39,377 bases of DNA from Firmicutes bacterium UBA5766 (GTDB lineage Bacteria > Bacillota > Desulfotomaculia > Desulfotomaculales > Nap2-2B), in contig DIEU01000020.1 in the NCBI GenBank assembly GCA_002418775.1, positions 1-39,377 of the forward strand, in the 5' to 3' direction. The first letter of the stretch is position 1. Each line of letters starts with the position of its first letter. Below the pieces are notes generated by a model. The model ran no database searches. It saw only the letters and a list, made by a program, of their open reading frames with translations, and was not told the origin of the DNA. Shown here piece by piece: positions 23,677 to 32,939 of this stretch. Both the position numbers and the translations under genes were made by a program.

Positions 23677-25029
23677 GTGTTTTATATAGACAATGTGGAT
23701 AAAAATATTCTTTCGGGGAGTTTTCTTGCATTGCTTGGCAAGGTTGCCCTTATGCCGCTTGCAACGGCAAATAAAGTTCTGCTTGCCCGCTGTCTTGGCC
23801 CCGTTCTATTTGGCGCTTATGTTATTTTCTTAAAAATTTGTGACCTTGCGGGTATATTTTCCCTGCTTGGGACTAAAACGCTGACTGTAAAACTTATCGG
23901 CATAGCGGCCGGCGAGAAGGACTGGGGCCTGCTGAAAGGCACGCTGAGCAGTATTTTTAAGATTGTCCTGGCCGGCTCGGTGGGTATTTTTTTGTTAATC
24001 TGGCTGATTAGGCAGCCCCTGTGTTTTAAAATATTTAAGTCCCCGGATCTTTATATAATGTTGATATATTATGCCGGTGTAATTCCTTTGCAGAATTGTC
24101 TCACCCTAACTATAGAGACCTTCAAAGGGCTCCAGGATATCAAAACCGCCTCCTTTTTACCCGTTCTGCAGCAATTGATCTTTTTAACCCTGTTGGTTCT
24201 TTTCTGGTTGGCTTCTGTCACCACGATACAGAATGTGTTGCTGGCCTTAATCGCCGGTTTGTTTTTGGCTCCTTTAACCGGATTGCTTATCTTTGCCAAA
24301 AGGGTAAAGGATTGGCCTACAAAAAGGGTCGCAGCGTCTGATATACTGGCGGACTCATTGCCCATGCTGGTTACCAGCGGGGTCGTTTTGCTGATGACCA
24401 GCACAGACGTATACGTTCTGGGGATTTTTTCGGATGCGGTTCAGGTGGGTATTTACGGGGTGGCCAGTTCTCTGGCCAGTGTGACTTTTCTTTCCGGAAA
24501 CGTGATCAACCAGGTAATCCCGGCGATGATCGCTCATTATAACGCAAAAAAAGACCTGCAGAACCTGAAACATGTCATCAGATACGCCACGACAATCAGC
24601 TCGATGGTTTCAGTTCCTGTATTCCTTGTTTTATTTCTTTTTGGAAAAAACATTCTGGCCGTTTTATTCGGCCAGCAATATGCAGGCGGGGCTGTCGTGC
24701 TGAGTTTTCTTATCCTAGGCCAGATAGTCAACACTTTGACGGGATCATGCGATTACTTTCTGCAAATGACCGGGCTGCATGTTACTTTTATGAAAATCAG
24801 CATCTTCAGCGGCCTTTTAAATCTGGCCCTAAACATAATTCTGGTGCAGTATTTCGGGAAAGAGGGGGTTGCGGTGTCAACAGCTTTCTCACTGGTTGTT
24901 CAGAACGTTTTGTCTGTCCATGTAGTCCACCGAAAAACCGGAATCTGGACTTTCGCTTCCCTGGAAATAATGTTCCAGATTCTCAAATATCTTAAAAATC
25001 GCCTGTTTAGGTTTAGGGGTCAGGCTTGA
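23677..25029 (+). CDS. Wzx-type polysaccharide flippase (MATE/MOP superfamily)
   Basis: A 450-residue polytopic membrane protein with about 12-14 hydrophobic segments. The family start is visible (SGSFLALLGKVALMPLATANKVLLARCLGPVLFGAYVI in parts), then TSTDVYVLGIFSDAVQVGIYG and LFGQQYAGGAVVLSFLILGQ. It would flip lipid-linked oligosaccharide across the membrane for the polymerase encoded nearby. The start is GTG at 23677 with a poor ribosome binding site; a GTG at 23695 is possible. The last codons (RGQA) and the TGA stop lie inside the left end of the transposase element, so the native C-terminus may have been altered by the insertion. Confidence 0.88.
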   Translation: MFYIDNVDKNILSGSFLALLGKVALMPLATANKVLLARCLGPVLFGAYVIFLKICDLAGIFSLLGTKTLTVKLIGIAAGEKDWGLLKGTLSSIFKIVLAGSVGIFLLIWLIRQPLCFKIFKSPDLYIMLIYYAGVIPLQNCLTLTIETFKGLQDIKTASFLPVLQQLIFLTLLVLFWLASVTTIQNVLLALIAGLFLAPLTGLLIFAKRVKDWPTKRVAASDILADSLPMLVTSGVVLLMTSTDVYVLGIFSDAVQVGIYGVASSLASVTFLSGNVINQVIPAMIAHYNAKKDLQNLKHVIRYATTISSMVSVPVFLVLFLFGKNILAVLFGQQYAGGAVVLSFLILGQIVNTLTGSCDYFLQMTGLHVTFMKISIFSGLLNLALNIILVQYFGKEGVAVSTAFSLVVQNVLSVHVVHRKTGIWTFASLEIMFQILKYLKNRLFRFRGQA

Positions 25030-26041
25030 CTTATTGATAAAAATTGACTTATTTATTGTCTGCTAAAAGCTGAATCAGTTTCTTGGTAGATACGGGTTAT
25101 ACGGGCAGGATCAAGTTGCAGAAATCTGGACAACTCCGTTCTTGTACAGACTCCAAATTTCACTGCGCGGTAAATCAGTTGATTCCGTGCAGCTGCAACA
25201 CTCCGGATGCGGCAAGAACCTAGTAAAAGTCCCCTTGAAACATCTGTTTCATTCAGTATCTGTGTAACAAGATCTTCCAAACTCATTTTTGTTGTTAACA
25301 GTGCTTGATCAAATTTATTTTCATTTTCTCCCGATTTATTTTCTTCTAAAGAAAAGCTCTTTTCAGTAGAAGAGTTTTTTTCAATAAGTTGTGCTGAAGG
25401 TATAGGATATTCTTGAACTTTAGCAAATGTTTCTTTATATAACTGGATGGCTTTCTCAGTATCTTCATTTAACAGCTTTAAAACCAATTGTGGATTAACG
25501 AGACTACCCCATCCTTTTATATAATCCCGATGGCTGCTCCATGTATAATCTAATCCTTCATCTATGTTCGCCCGGCACGGATTTTGATGAATATAACAGA
25601 TTAAAGTGATTAAATAGGCATCGTTACCGCAGAGGAACGCCTTGTATCTTTGTTGAAATACATGGCCAACATGGTGATATTTCCGGTTGAAATATTGAGT
25701 GTAAGTTTGTTGTAATCCCTGCATAATTTTCATTAATGGAGATTGATCAACCTGTATCAATAGATGAAAATGGTTGTCCATTAATACATATGCCAGCAGG
25801 TCGAATCCTAATCTATCTTTGTATTTGGCGAGTAAGTCTGCGTATTCTCTCTTGTCTTCTTCTTTCTTAAAAATATTCTCACGATTGTTACCACGGGCTA
25901 TTACATGGTAAATTGCTCCTGCAAAATGAACTCGCTGTTTTCTTGGCATGACTATTCCTTCTTATTATTTTTCAATATAGGATACAAGCCAATCATTTTT
26001 TAGAATAAGTCAACATTTTAAATAAGTCAAGCCTGACCCCC
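25016..26041 (-). mobile_element. REP-associated tyrosine transposase element with 38-bp inverted ends
   Basis: A 1026-bp unit. The left end (25016-25053) and right end (26004-26041, inverted) both read GGGGTCAGGCTTGACTTATT, a 7-8-bp variable spacer, then TTGACTTATT. The transposase gene fills the interior, and its stop overlaps the inner edge of the left end. A solo end is at 22020-22057. The stop codons of the two convergent flanking genes lie within the two ends. Confidence 0.85.
25053..25949 (-). CDS. REP-associated tyrosine transposase (Y1 HUH family) with C-terminal helix-turn-helix-like extension
   Basis: 298 residues. The transposase domain starts MPRKQRVHFAGAIYHVIARG. It contains the HUH motif in LMDNHFHLLIQ and the putative catalytic tyrosine in QQTYTQYFNRKY, followed by GHVFQQRYKAFL and YIHQNPCRA. 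The C-terminal about 80 residues (VAAARNQLIYRAVKFGVCTRTELSRFLQ) resemble the DnaA-C-terminal-like helix-turn-helix seen in some members. These enzymes nick single-stranded DNA at REP-type hairpins. All core motifs look intact, so it may be active. Confidence 0.9.
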   Translation of the reverse strand: MPRKQRVHFAGAIYHVIARGNNRENIFKKEEDKREYADLLAKYKDRLGFDLLAYVLMDNHFHLLIQVDQSPLMKIMQGLQQTYTQYFNRKYHHVGHVFQQRYKAFLCGNDAYLITLICYIHQNPCRANIDEGLDYTWSSHRDYIKGWGSLVNPQLVLKLLNEDTEKAIQLYKETFAKVQEYPIPSAQLIEKNSSTEKSFSLEENKSGENENKFDQALLTTKMSLEDLVTQILNETDVSRGLLLGSCRIRSVAAARNQLIYRAVKFGVCTRTELSRFLQLDPARITRIYQETDSAFSRQ

Positions 26042-28309
26042 TAAAAAAGTGAAGCCGTCTTCGAGAAAGAGTTTAACGCATTGATCAACGACATGCGGGT
26101 CATAAAGAGCTGCTTTCTGTTCAGAGATTTCCTCCAGGGTAGCCTCCAATGTGAATGCAGGACGGTAGGGGCGTCTTGAAGTCATTGCTTCCACGACATC
26201 GGCGACTGCCAGTATTTTTGCCTCCGGGAGTATGTTATTGCCCGTAAGTCCAAAAGGATAACCGCTGCCGTTGAGCCTTTCGTGATGCTGAAGTACTATT
26301 TGAGCAACCGGCCAGCTAAAGCTTATATTCTTAAGAATGTTAAAACCTTCCTGGGAATGGTTCTTGATCAGATCAAATTCATAATCATTAAGCTTTCCCG
26401 GCTTACTCAGTATCTCGGTTGGGATGTAAATCTTTCCTATGTCATGAAGTATGCAGGCTGTGCGCAGGCCCTTAATCCTTTTTTCTGTAAAACCCAGTAA
26501 GGTTGCGATGGAACAGGCCAGTTCCGACACCCGGAACTGATGACCGGTTTCGTACAGTGATCTTTTCTCACAGGTTAAAGAAAAAGCAGTAATTGTTTCA
26601 TAAAGAATTGTTTCGAGTTCCTGAATAGTTCCTGCGTAATTATCATCTGCTTTGTGATGGTTGCTGAGATCGTAACAAGCTCCTATATAACCAGAGAAAT
26701 TCCCTTTTGAGTCATAAAAAGGTTTTCCCAGGCTGATCATCCGGCAGTATGCGCCATCGCAGCGCCGCAGGCGAAATTCACAGTTAAATATTTTACGTGT
26801 TGAAAATGCTTCCCTGTAGGTTTCAAAAAATAGCTCCCGATCCTCAGGATGAATTCCTTCTATCCAGCCGTTTCCAAGCTCTTCAGCCGTTGTCCTGCCG
26901 GTGAACTGCCGCCAGGTTTTGTTAAAATAATCAAAATCAGCTTCCGGGCCGGATCTCCAAACCGGAGTGGGAAATTCCTCAAGAAGGGTCAGGTAACAGT
27001 CCCGTGTTTTGACCAGTTCCTCCTCCATATACTTGCGCATTGTGATGTCCTGCATGGTTCCTTCATAATAGGTTATGTTCCCGCAGACATCTTTAACTGC
27101 CCTTACATTGGCCGAAATCCAGATTTTTTTGTTGTTTTTAAGCTGGATGAAATGTTCGTAATTCCTCAATCCGGTTTGAGCAACCAGAAGCCGCCTGTAC
27201 TCCGGCCAAAAATCCCATTGGTTAAAAGACTTTTCCCTTGAGGTCATTTCTTTAGGGGAATTATAGCCGAAAATAGTCGCCATTTTTCTGTTTACAGACA
27301 GAAGCTTACCGTCCGGAGCAGCCTGAAAGATGCCTTCAAAAGCGTTTTCAAAATAAAGCCGGTATTTCTGTTCAGTCTCCCGAAGCTCTTTGTGCTTTCT
27401 TGAATTTTCCAGCGCACTTGCCGCTGCACAGGCTAGAAGTCCTATATGTTTTATTACCTGGAGCGAAAAAGGCTTGTCTTTTATCGAATTTACATTAAGA
27501 ACCCCGACAAATCTTTCTCCCGCCAAAAGCGGCATAGAAATAGAAAATCCAATATCGGATCGCGGTTGAACAGGACTAAAGCGAGGATCGTCAATTTTGC
27601 CCTGCAGGGTTAATGTTTCCTGGTGGTTGGCAACCCAACCCGCAATTCCTTTATTAACCGGTATCCGGGTTTTCAGTAAATCCGACCTGCCTTTTCCGCG
27701 GATCGCAGCTATATAAAGTTCTTTGCCCCCGTCTGAAGGGAGCATAATCGACATTTCTTCAGTTTGACTTACATTAAGGACAGCTTCGGCTATATTGTTT
27801 AAAATAACATCCAAATCGAGCTCTGAAGTAATATTCCTGCAGCGCTCGTAAATATCAACCATTTCCTGGAGCCTTATTTTTTCCTTTCGCAGCCTGCATA
27901 CTTCCAGGGCACGGGTCAGCACAGACAAAAGGTAATTGAGCTTAAAAGGTTTCAGGATAATGTCAAAAGCTTCTTCTTTCAACAAATTCATTGCCTTTTT
28001 TCCAGCGCCCTGACCCGCCATAATGACGCAGATGAGATCAGGATCAACACCGTGCAGTTTTTTAAGCAGTTCGGTCGCGTTCATTTCCGGCATTATTAAA
28101 TCGACTAGAACGACATCGAATTCCTGCTCGCCAAATATTTTTAAAGCCCTGGCGCCTGAAGAAGATCCAATGGCCTCATATCCGGCGCCTGCCAGCATTT
28201 CACAAAGCGCGTTCAGCAAATCAACGTCATCATCAATAATTAAAATCCGGGCAGTATCAGCGGTATTAATTGAAAACACTCTCCTAAAGGAAATAATTAA
28301 ATAATTCAT
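26027..28309 (-). CDS. Response regulator with GAF, two PAS and HD-GYP domains (c-di-GMP phosphodiesterase)
   Basis: 760 residues: receiver (about 20-140; ILIIDDDVDLL, phospho-Asp in VVLVDLIMPE, Lys in ILKPFKLN), GAF (165-305), two PAS/PAC modules (about 315-555) and HD-GYP (575-755). The last has ACILHDIGKIYIP and HHERLNGSGYPFGL, the motifs for metal binding and for degradation of cyclic di-GMP. The conserved switch Thr of the receiver is Ala here (IMAGQ, against LMTGQ in the neighbour). The start is uncertain: the ATG at 28309 lacks a ribosome binding site, and a GTG at 28279 sits against AGGAGA. The final GGQA and stop lie in the transposase element end, so the C-terminus was probably changed by the insertion. 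Confidence 0.88.
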   Translation of the reverse strand: MNYLIISFRRVFSINTADTARILIIDDDVDLLNALCEMLAGAGYEAIGSSSGARALKIFGEQEFDVVLVDLIMPEMNATELLKKLHGVDPDLICVIMAGQGAGKKAMNLLKEEAFDIILKPFKLNYLLSVLTRALEVCRLRKEKIRLQEMVDIYERCRNITSELDLDVILNNIAEAVLNVSQTEEMSIMLPSDGGKELYIAAIRGKGRSDLLKTRIPVNKGIAGWVANHQETLTLQGKIDDPRFSPVQPRSDIGFSISMPLLAGERFVGVLNVNSIKDKPFSLQVIKHIGLLACAAASALENSRKHKELRETEQKYRLYFENAFEGIFQAAPDGKLLSVNRKMATIFGYNSPKEMTSREKSFNQWDFWPEYRRLLVAQTGLRNYEHFIQLKNNKKIWISANVRAVKDVCGNITYYEGTMQDITMRKYMEEELVKTRDCYLTLLEEFPTPVWRSGPEADFDYFNKTWRQFTGRTTAEELGNGWIEGIHPEDRELFFETYREAFSTRKIFNCEFRLRRCDGAYCRMISLGKPFYDSKGNFSGYIGACYDLSNHHKADDNYAGTIQELETILYETITAFSLTCEKRSLYETGHQFRVSELACSIATLLGFTEKRIKGLRTACILHDIGKIYIPTEILSKPGKLNDYEFDLIKNHSQEGFNILKNISFSWPVAQIVLQHHERLNGSGYPFGLTGNNILPEAKILAVADVVEAMTSRRPYRPAFTLEATLEEISEQKAALYDPHVVDQCVKLFLEDGFTFLGGQA

Positions 28310-28446
28310 TCTTTGTATCGAATGCTTAAATCCCTGGAAGAAATTACAAACGGCAAGTTCTGGAACTTGAAAGTGCAGTGCGGTTTAAACAGCGGATATT
28401 GTTAAGACTTGTGTTTCCCGCTGCGTCCCGGGGAGGAGTAAAGCTA

Positions 28447-29955
28447 TTAATAAGAGAGGCTTACTTTAGGTTCGAACTGAAAACCCTTTTTCTGGAAAAG
28501 CTCCAGGCATGCGTCAACGACTTCGGAATCATAAAGAGTTCCCCTATTCTCAGAGATCTCTTTTAATGCCGCTTCGATGCCCAGCGCAGGCCTGTATGGG
28601 CGGCTTGCGGACATAGCTTCCACAACGTCGGCGACGGAAAGAATTTTTGCCTCTTTTAAAATGCTTTCTCCGGGAAGGTTGAAAGGATAACCGCTTCCAT
28701 CAACCCGCTCGTGGTGCTGGAGGATTATCTGGGAAACAGGCCAGATGAAGCCTATGTTTTTTAAAATATCCAACCCTGTCAGCGGGTGATTCTTGATTAG
28801 ATTGTACTCGTTTTCATTGAGCATTCCGGGCTTGGCAAGTATGTCCGAAGGAATGCATATTTTTCCGGTGTCATGAAGGATACTGGCTATCCGCAAACCT
28901 TCTTTCTGCTTTTCCGGCAATTTCATTAGTATGGCTATGGCGGAGGAGAGTTCGGCTACACGGAATTGGTGCCCCATAATATATTGATCTCTCGCCTCGA
29001 CTGTATTGGATAAAGCAATAATTGTTTCTTCTAAAAGTACTTTTATTTTTTGAAGGGTTATTTGAGACTCTTTTTTGGTTTGCTTGTTTTCTATAGATAA
29101 CCTGGCTTTTTCCAGAGCGTTTTCAGCAGTGCGGGCCAGCATGCCCAAGGCTTTTATCTGTGCGGGTGAAAAAGGTTTCCTGTCTGAGGAGGTGACATTC
29201 AGCGCTCCGGCAAGGTTCCCCTTGGACAACAACGGCAGGGAGATGGTCGAACCCGCTTCTGCCTGCGGCTGGACGAGTCTCAACCGGCGGTTGTTTGTTT
29301 CGTCCAGCGAGTTTGGAACTATGCCGGCAACTGCTTTATTCAGCGGTATATGTGATCCTAAAAGAGCCTGCCAGTTTTTACCACGGGTTACTGCTACATA
29401 GAACTCGTCGCCGCTTTCCGAGGGCAACAGGATCGATACCTCCCCGGTCCCGAACCGTTCATAAACCGCATCAGCCAGCTTATTTAAGATTAAATCAGGT
29501 TCTCCGTCGGAGGATACCGCCTTGCACATATCTGAAACGGCCAATTCCCTGTGCAGCCTCTGGTTTTCCCGGCGCAGGTTCCTTATTTCCATTGCATGGG
29601 ATAAAGGAACTAAAAGGGAGTTTAATTTGAAAGGTTTTGTAATATAGTCGAAAGCGCCCTTTTTTAGGCAGTCGGCTGCAGTGCTGACCATACTTTGACC
29701 TGTCATTAAAATGCAGATTGTGTCCTTGTCTATGGCCAGAATCCTTTTGAGGAGTTTGGCCCCATCCATTTCGGGCATAGCCAGATCGACGATCACGACA
29801 TCAAATTTCTGCTCTTTGAAAATCTCCAGAGCTTTGGCGCCCGATGTAAAACCAAGAGCCTCATAGCCGAGCCCTGCCAACATGTCGCAGAGAGCGGTCA
29901 TCAGGTCTTGTTCATCGTCGATTAGCATAACCCGGCCAAGTTTTGAGGTGTACAT
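28447..29955 (-). CDS. Response regulator with GAF and HD-GYP domains (c-di-GMP phosphodiesterase)
   Basis: 502 residues: receiver (VMLIDDEQDLMTAL, phospho-Asp in VVIVDLAMPEMDG, switch Thr in CILMTGQ, Lys in ITKPFKLNSL), GAF (about 160-295) and HD-GYP (about 330-495; ASILHDTGKICIP, HHERVDGSGYPFNL). It is a close paralogue of the next protein on the strand, but without the two PAS modules. That suggests a tandem duplication followed by PAS insertion or loss. The ATG at 29955 follows AGGGGTGA by 5-6 bp; the in-frame upstream start at 29982 is less likely. Substrate by family: cyclic di-GMP. Confidence 0.9.
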   Translation of the reverse strand: MYTSKLGRVMLIDDEQDLMTALCDMLAGLGYEALGFTSGAKALEIFKEQKFDVVIVDLAMPEMDGAKLLKRILAIDKDTICILMTGQSMVSTAADCLKKGAFDYITKPFKLNSLLVPLSHAMEIRNLRRENQRLHRELAVSDMCKAVSSDGEPDLILNKLADAVYERFGTGEVSILLPSESGDEFYVAVTRGKNWQALLGSHIPLNKAVAGIVPNSLDETNNRRLRLVQPQAEAGSTISLPLLSKGNLAGALNVTSSDRKPFSPAQIKALGMLARTAENALEKARLSIENKQTKKESQITLQKIKVLLEETIIALSNTVEARDQYIMGHQFRVAELSSAIAILMKLPEKQKEGLRIASILHDTGKICIPSDILAKPGMLNENEYNLIKNHPLTGLDILKNIGFIWPVSQIILQHHERVDGSGYPFNLPGESILKEAKILSVADVVEAMSASRPYRPALGIEAALKEISENRGTLYDSEVVDACLELFQKKGFQFEPKVSLSY

Positions 29956-30149
29956 ATGAATCACCCCTAAAAAACAAAACAAAGAGGGATAAAAACATTA
30001 TATACTTAAATATCGAATTTCTCATGCGAAAACTTTAGCTCTAAAAGACGGGGGAACAGAATATTCTGGCGGCAGGGGATGAAGAAATACAGTTTTTGAA
30101 GAATTACAAGGAATATTAAGGGGTATACAATTGAAGAAAAGTCGTCAAG

Positions 30150-30824
30150 CTAAAGACTGCCGTTGACGGCCTGGCTATCCTTGGTTTTGCTTATTTGGGC
30201 AATGGCCTGTGCCCGGTTTTTTACCCCCAATTTTCTAAAAATATTATGGAGGTGGGTTTTTACGGTATCGACAGCCAGGTGTGTTTCTGTGGATATTTCT
30301 TTATTAGTCAGGCCTCTGGTCAAGTATTGGAGAATTTCATGCTCCCTGGGTGTAAGCTCGGCCCGCTGGTGAGCTGAATTTTGTTCATTGTTTCCATGTG
30401 TTTTCGTATAGCCGTTGATAATCTGGTGAAGAACCGCCGGGTCAATAACAGTCTCTCCCTGGTGTACCCGCTTGATCGTTTCAATGAGTTTGTCCCGGGA
30501 GACGTGCTTTAAAATATATCCGTTGGCGCCGGACTGCAGGGCCAGCCGCACGAATTCGGCGTCCTCAAAAACAGTCAGGAAGATGATTTTGGTTAGCGAT
30601 TTTTTCCGCAGAATTTCCTTGGCGGCCTCAATACCGCTGATATCCGGCATCTTTATGTCCATCAGGATAACGTCGGCGTTCTGGTTAAGGAGCATCTGTT
30701 CGGCTTCCCGGCTGCTGGAGCAGCTGCCGATAATTGAGATGTCCTTACAGTCGCTCATCATTGTTGCCAGGCCGACGCGGATCATTGCGTGATCATCTAC
30801 GATCATTATCTTAATTGGTGTCAA
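30150..30824 (-). CDS. NarL/FixJ-type response regulator
   Basis: 224 residues: receiver domain (IKIMIVDDHAMIRVGL, phospho-Asp in VILMDIKMPDISG, TVFEDAEF, LKHVSRDKL) and LuxR-type DNA-binding domain (AELTPREHEILQYLTRGLTNKEIS, VDTVKTHLHNIFRKLGVKNR). The TTG start overlaps the kinase stop (TTGA), with AAGGGGGA about 8 bp upstream, so it is translationally coupled to the kinase encoded before it. Targets are unknown. Confidence 0.93.
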   Translation of the reverse strand: MTPIKIMIVDDHAMIRVGLATMMSDCKDISIIGSCSSSREAEQMLLNQNADVILMDIKMPDISGIEAAKEILRKKSLTKIIFLTVFEDAEFVRLALQSGANGYILKHVSRDKLIETIKRVHQGETVIDPAVLHQIINGYTKTHGNNEQNSAHQRAELTPREHEILQYLTRGLTNKEISTETHLAVDTVKTHLHNIFRKLGVKNRAQAIAQISKTKDSQAVNGSL

Positions 30825-32608
30825 TTAGATAATCCCCCTTCAACTTCCATAGTATAGGGTACCTTAACTGAAATCCAGGTTCCTCTACCCGGCTGGGAAC
30901 CGATGACGCAGTTTCCGCCCAAAAGAAGCGCTCTTTCCTGCATGTCGGCCAAACCGAGATGGTTATAATTTTGTGGGTTAACTAACGAACTTTGGTTAAA
31001 ACCTGTCCCATTGTCCTTGATGGTCAGCAGGATGTCTTTTTTACGGACTACAAGTTCAACATCCACGCTGGTGGCTGTAGCGTGCTTGATTATATTGGTC
31101 AGCGCTTCCTGAAGAATTCTGAACAGGGCTATTTCTGTTTGCGGCGGCAAACACAGGTTATCGCCCGGACTGGCTGCCGCTCCCCCTGTGTTTTCGCCGG
31201 GAGGCCTGTCATGACTGTCCGGCGTATTGAGATTGAAATGCAGGCCGATAGGAATATTGTGTTTTTCCTGAATTTCGTTTGTATATGATTTGATAGCCGG
31301 TATAAGGCCGTAGTTATCAAGGATCATCGGCCTTAGGCCCGACAAAATGCGCCTTATATCCTGAATCTGATTTCCTAAAATATTGGTCAGGTTGGTTATT
31401 TCCCCATACCAGTCGGCGGGATGTGAATTGTAAGTCGGAGTAATTCTTTGCAGCCGGTACCAGATGGCAATTAAAGCCTGGATGACGCTGTCGTGCAGTT
31501 CTGAGGCCAGATGTTTGCGCTCGTCTTCCTGGGCGGTGATGATCTTGTTGACCAATTTATGGAGGAGCAGCTCTTTTTGCTCTAATTTTTCAATCAGCCT
31601 TGCGTTTTCAATAGCTATGGCCGTAATCCGCGCGATGGCCAAAATAATTTCGGCGGCTTCGTTTTCAAAGCCTTTCAGGCGGCTGTCCCGCGGACGGTCA
31701 ACCTGCATTATCCCGATTGCTTTATCCTTGTTCAGGATGGGGACAACAATCAGCCAGTGGTAATTGAAAGTTTCAATTATATCAGCCGGAAGCAAATTAT
31801 ATATATTGTCAGGAGTGATAATTACCGGATGCTGTGTCTGAATTGCCTGGGTAATAGCCGGATATGGCTTTTGGCCTGAAAGAGCCCTAAACTGGTTGCG
31901 CAGTTCAGGGTCGTAGCTTCCTACGGCGACCGCCGGAGTAAGGTTTTCATTTTCGTCCAGCAGGAAGAGGCTTGTTCTTGCGGAAAAAAGATCTGCCGTC
32001 AGTTGGGCGACAACATGCAGGGCCTGGCCGATATCCAAAGATGAACTGATCGTACTGGCCATTTCCAGCCAGGTTGTTAACGGCCTAAGGGTGCGTTTCT
32101 GGGAACTGCGGAAGACGAACTCCTGAATCATATCCGCCATATGCCGGCCCAGAGACATTGTTTTTACAAGCAGTCGCTGGGCGGTTTCAGTGTCGGTGTC
32201 AAAGATGACAATTTCCATTGTTCCGCTGGGTTCCTCAACCTGCAGCATAACGGGCAGCGTGGTTTTGGCGGCCGGCGAGAATAATTTCAGCCATTCCCGC
32301 TGATCAAACGGGCTGTCCGGGAAGAAGAGATGTTTGGAGATGTCCTGCCAGCGGGCGGTCCAGGCAAGGTCTTTTTTTCGCGAGTCCTTGTAAACATCCA
32401 GGCAGACAGGCAGTTTATCCTTCCTGAGCAGGATAAAGGCGGCCCAGTAAAAATCGAAGGATTGGATGAACTTTTTCAATATTTGGCGCAGGTTGGTTTC
32501 CAAATGTTTTGGTAGTACGGCAGAGGGACTTACCCGGCAGATAATCAAAAGTTTCGGTTTTATCCTCTGTGGTGTTTTCACTGGCAGTGTTTTTCCCGTG
32601 TCCACCAA
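30821..32608 (-). CDS. GAF-domain histidine kinase of the NarX/DegS (HisKA_3) class, cytoplasmic
   Basis: 595 residues with no membrane segment. A GAF domain (about 185-335; MASTISSSLDIGQALHVVAQL ... AIGIMQVDRP) precedes the HisKA_3 dimerisation helix with phospho-acceptor His in ERKHLASELHDSVIQALIA. The HATPase domain follows with FRILQEALTNIIKHA (N box), IKDNGTGFN (G1) and GLADMQERALLLGG (G2). The TTG start has AAAGGAGG 4-5 bp upstream. It phosphorylates the coupled regulator encoded next. The signal read by the GAF and N-terminal regions is unknown; no cysteine cluster or heme motif is visible. Confidence 0.9.
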   Translation of the reverse strand: MVDTGKTLPVKTPQRIKPKLLIICRVSPSAVLPKHLETNLRQILKKFIQSFDFYWAAFILLRKDKLPVCLDVYKDSRKKDLAWTARWQDISKHLFFPDSPFDQREWLKLFSPAAKTTLPVMLQVEEPSGTMEIVIFDTDTETAQRLLVKTMSLGRHMADMIQEFVFRSSQKRTLRPLTTWLEMASTISSSLDIGQALHVVAQLTADLFSARTSLFLLDENENLTPAVAVGSYDPELRNQFRALSGQKPYPAITQAIQTQHPVIITPDNIYNLLPADIIETFNYHWLIVVPILNKDKAIGIMQVDRPRDSRLKGFENEAAEIILAIARITAIAIENARLIEKLEQKELLLHKLVNKIITAQEDERKHLASELHDSVIQALIAIWYRLQRITPTYNSHPADWYGEITNLTNILGNQIQDIRRILSGLRPMILDNYGLIPAIKSYTNEIQEKHNIPIGLHFNLNTPDSHDRPPGENTGGAAASPGDNLCLPPQTEIALFRILQEALTNIIKHATATSVDVELVVRKKDILLTIKDNGTGFNQSSLVNPQNYNHLGLADMQERALLLGGNCVIGSQPGRGTWISVKVPYTMEVEGGLSN

Positions 32609-32939
32609 TGCGCCTCCTTTTGCTATCTTCTAAAATGCTTTTATTTCCGCCAAAAGAATTCTAACGCATGTCCGCACGACTGTCAACCATTTTTCATGCT
32701 TATGGACTAACACTAACGAGTTACTACCTTTTTCTCTTTTTTTTAAATCCTTACTCATTCTTTTTAGCGATTTTCTTTTATATTTAGATATTTTACTATC
32801 TTTATAGAGGACACAAGTTAAAAAGGCATAGGTCTGTGCCTCGGCCAAACCGTACCCTGCCCGCCGGATAAAGTCATCTGATTCAAATTTTATCAAGTTA
32901 GATAATGGTACGGTAATAAAAGACCAAGGGGGAAAGATT
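32609..32939. other. Divergent intergenic region between the kinase and aromatic gene blocks
   Basis: About 330 bp, AT-rich, between the minus-strand kinase start and the plus-strand SDR start. No RNA gene, repeat or convincing operator is seen. It presumably holds divergent promoters, but no clear -35/-10 pair could be fixed. Confidence 0.5.
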
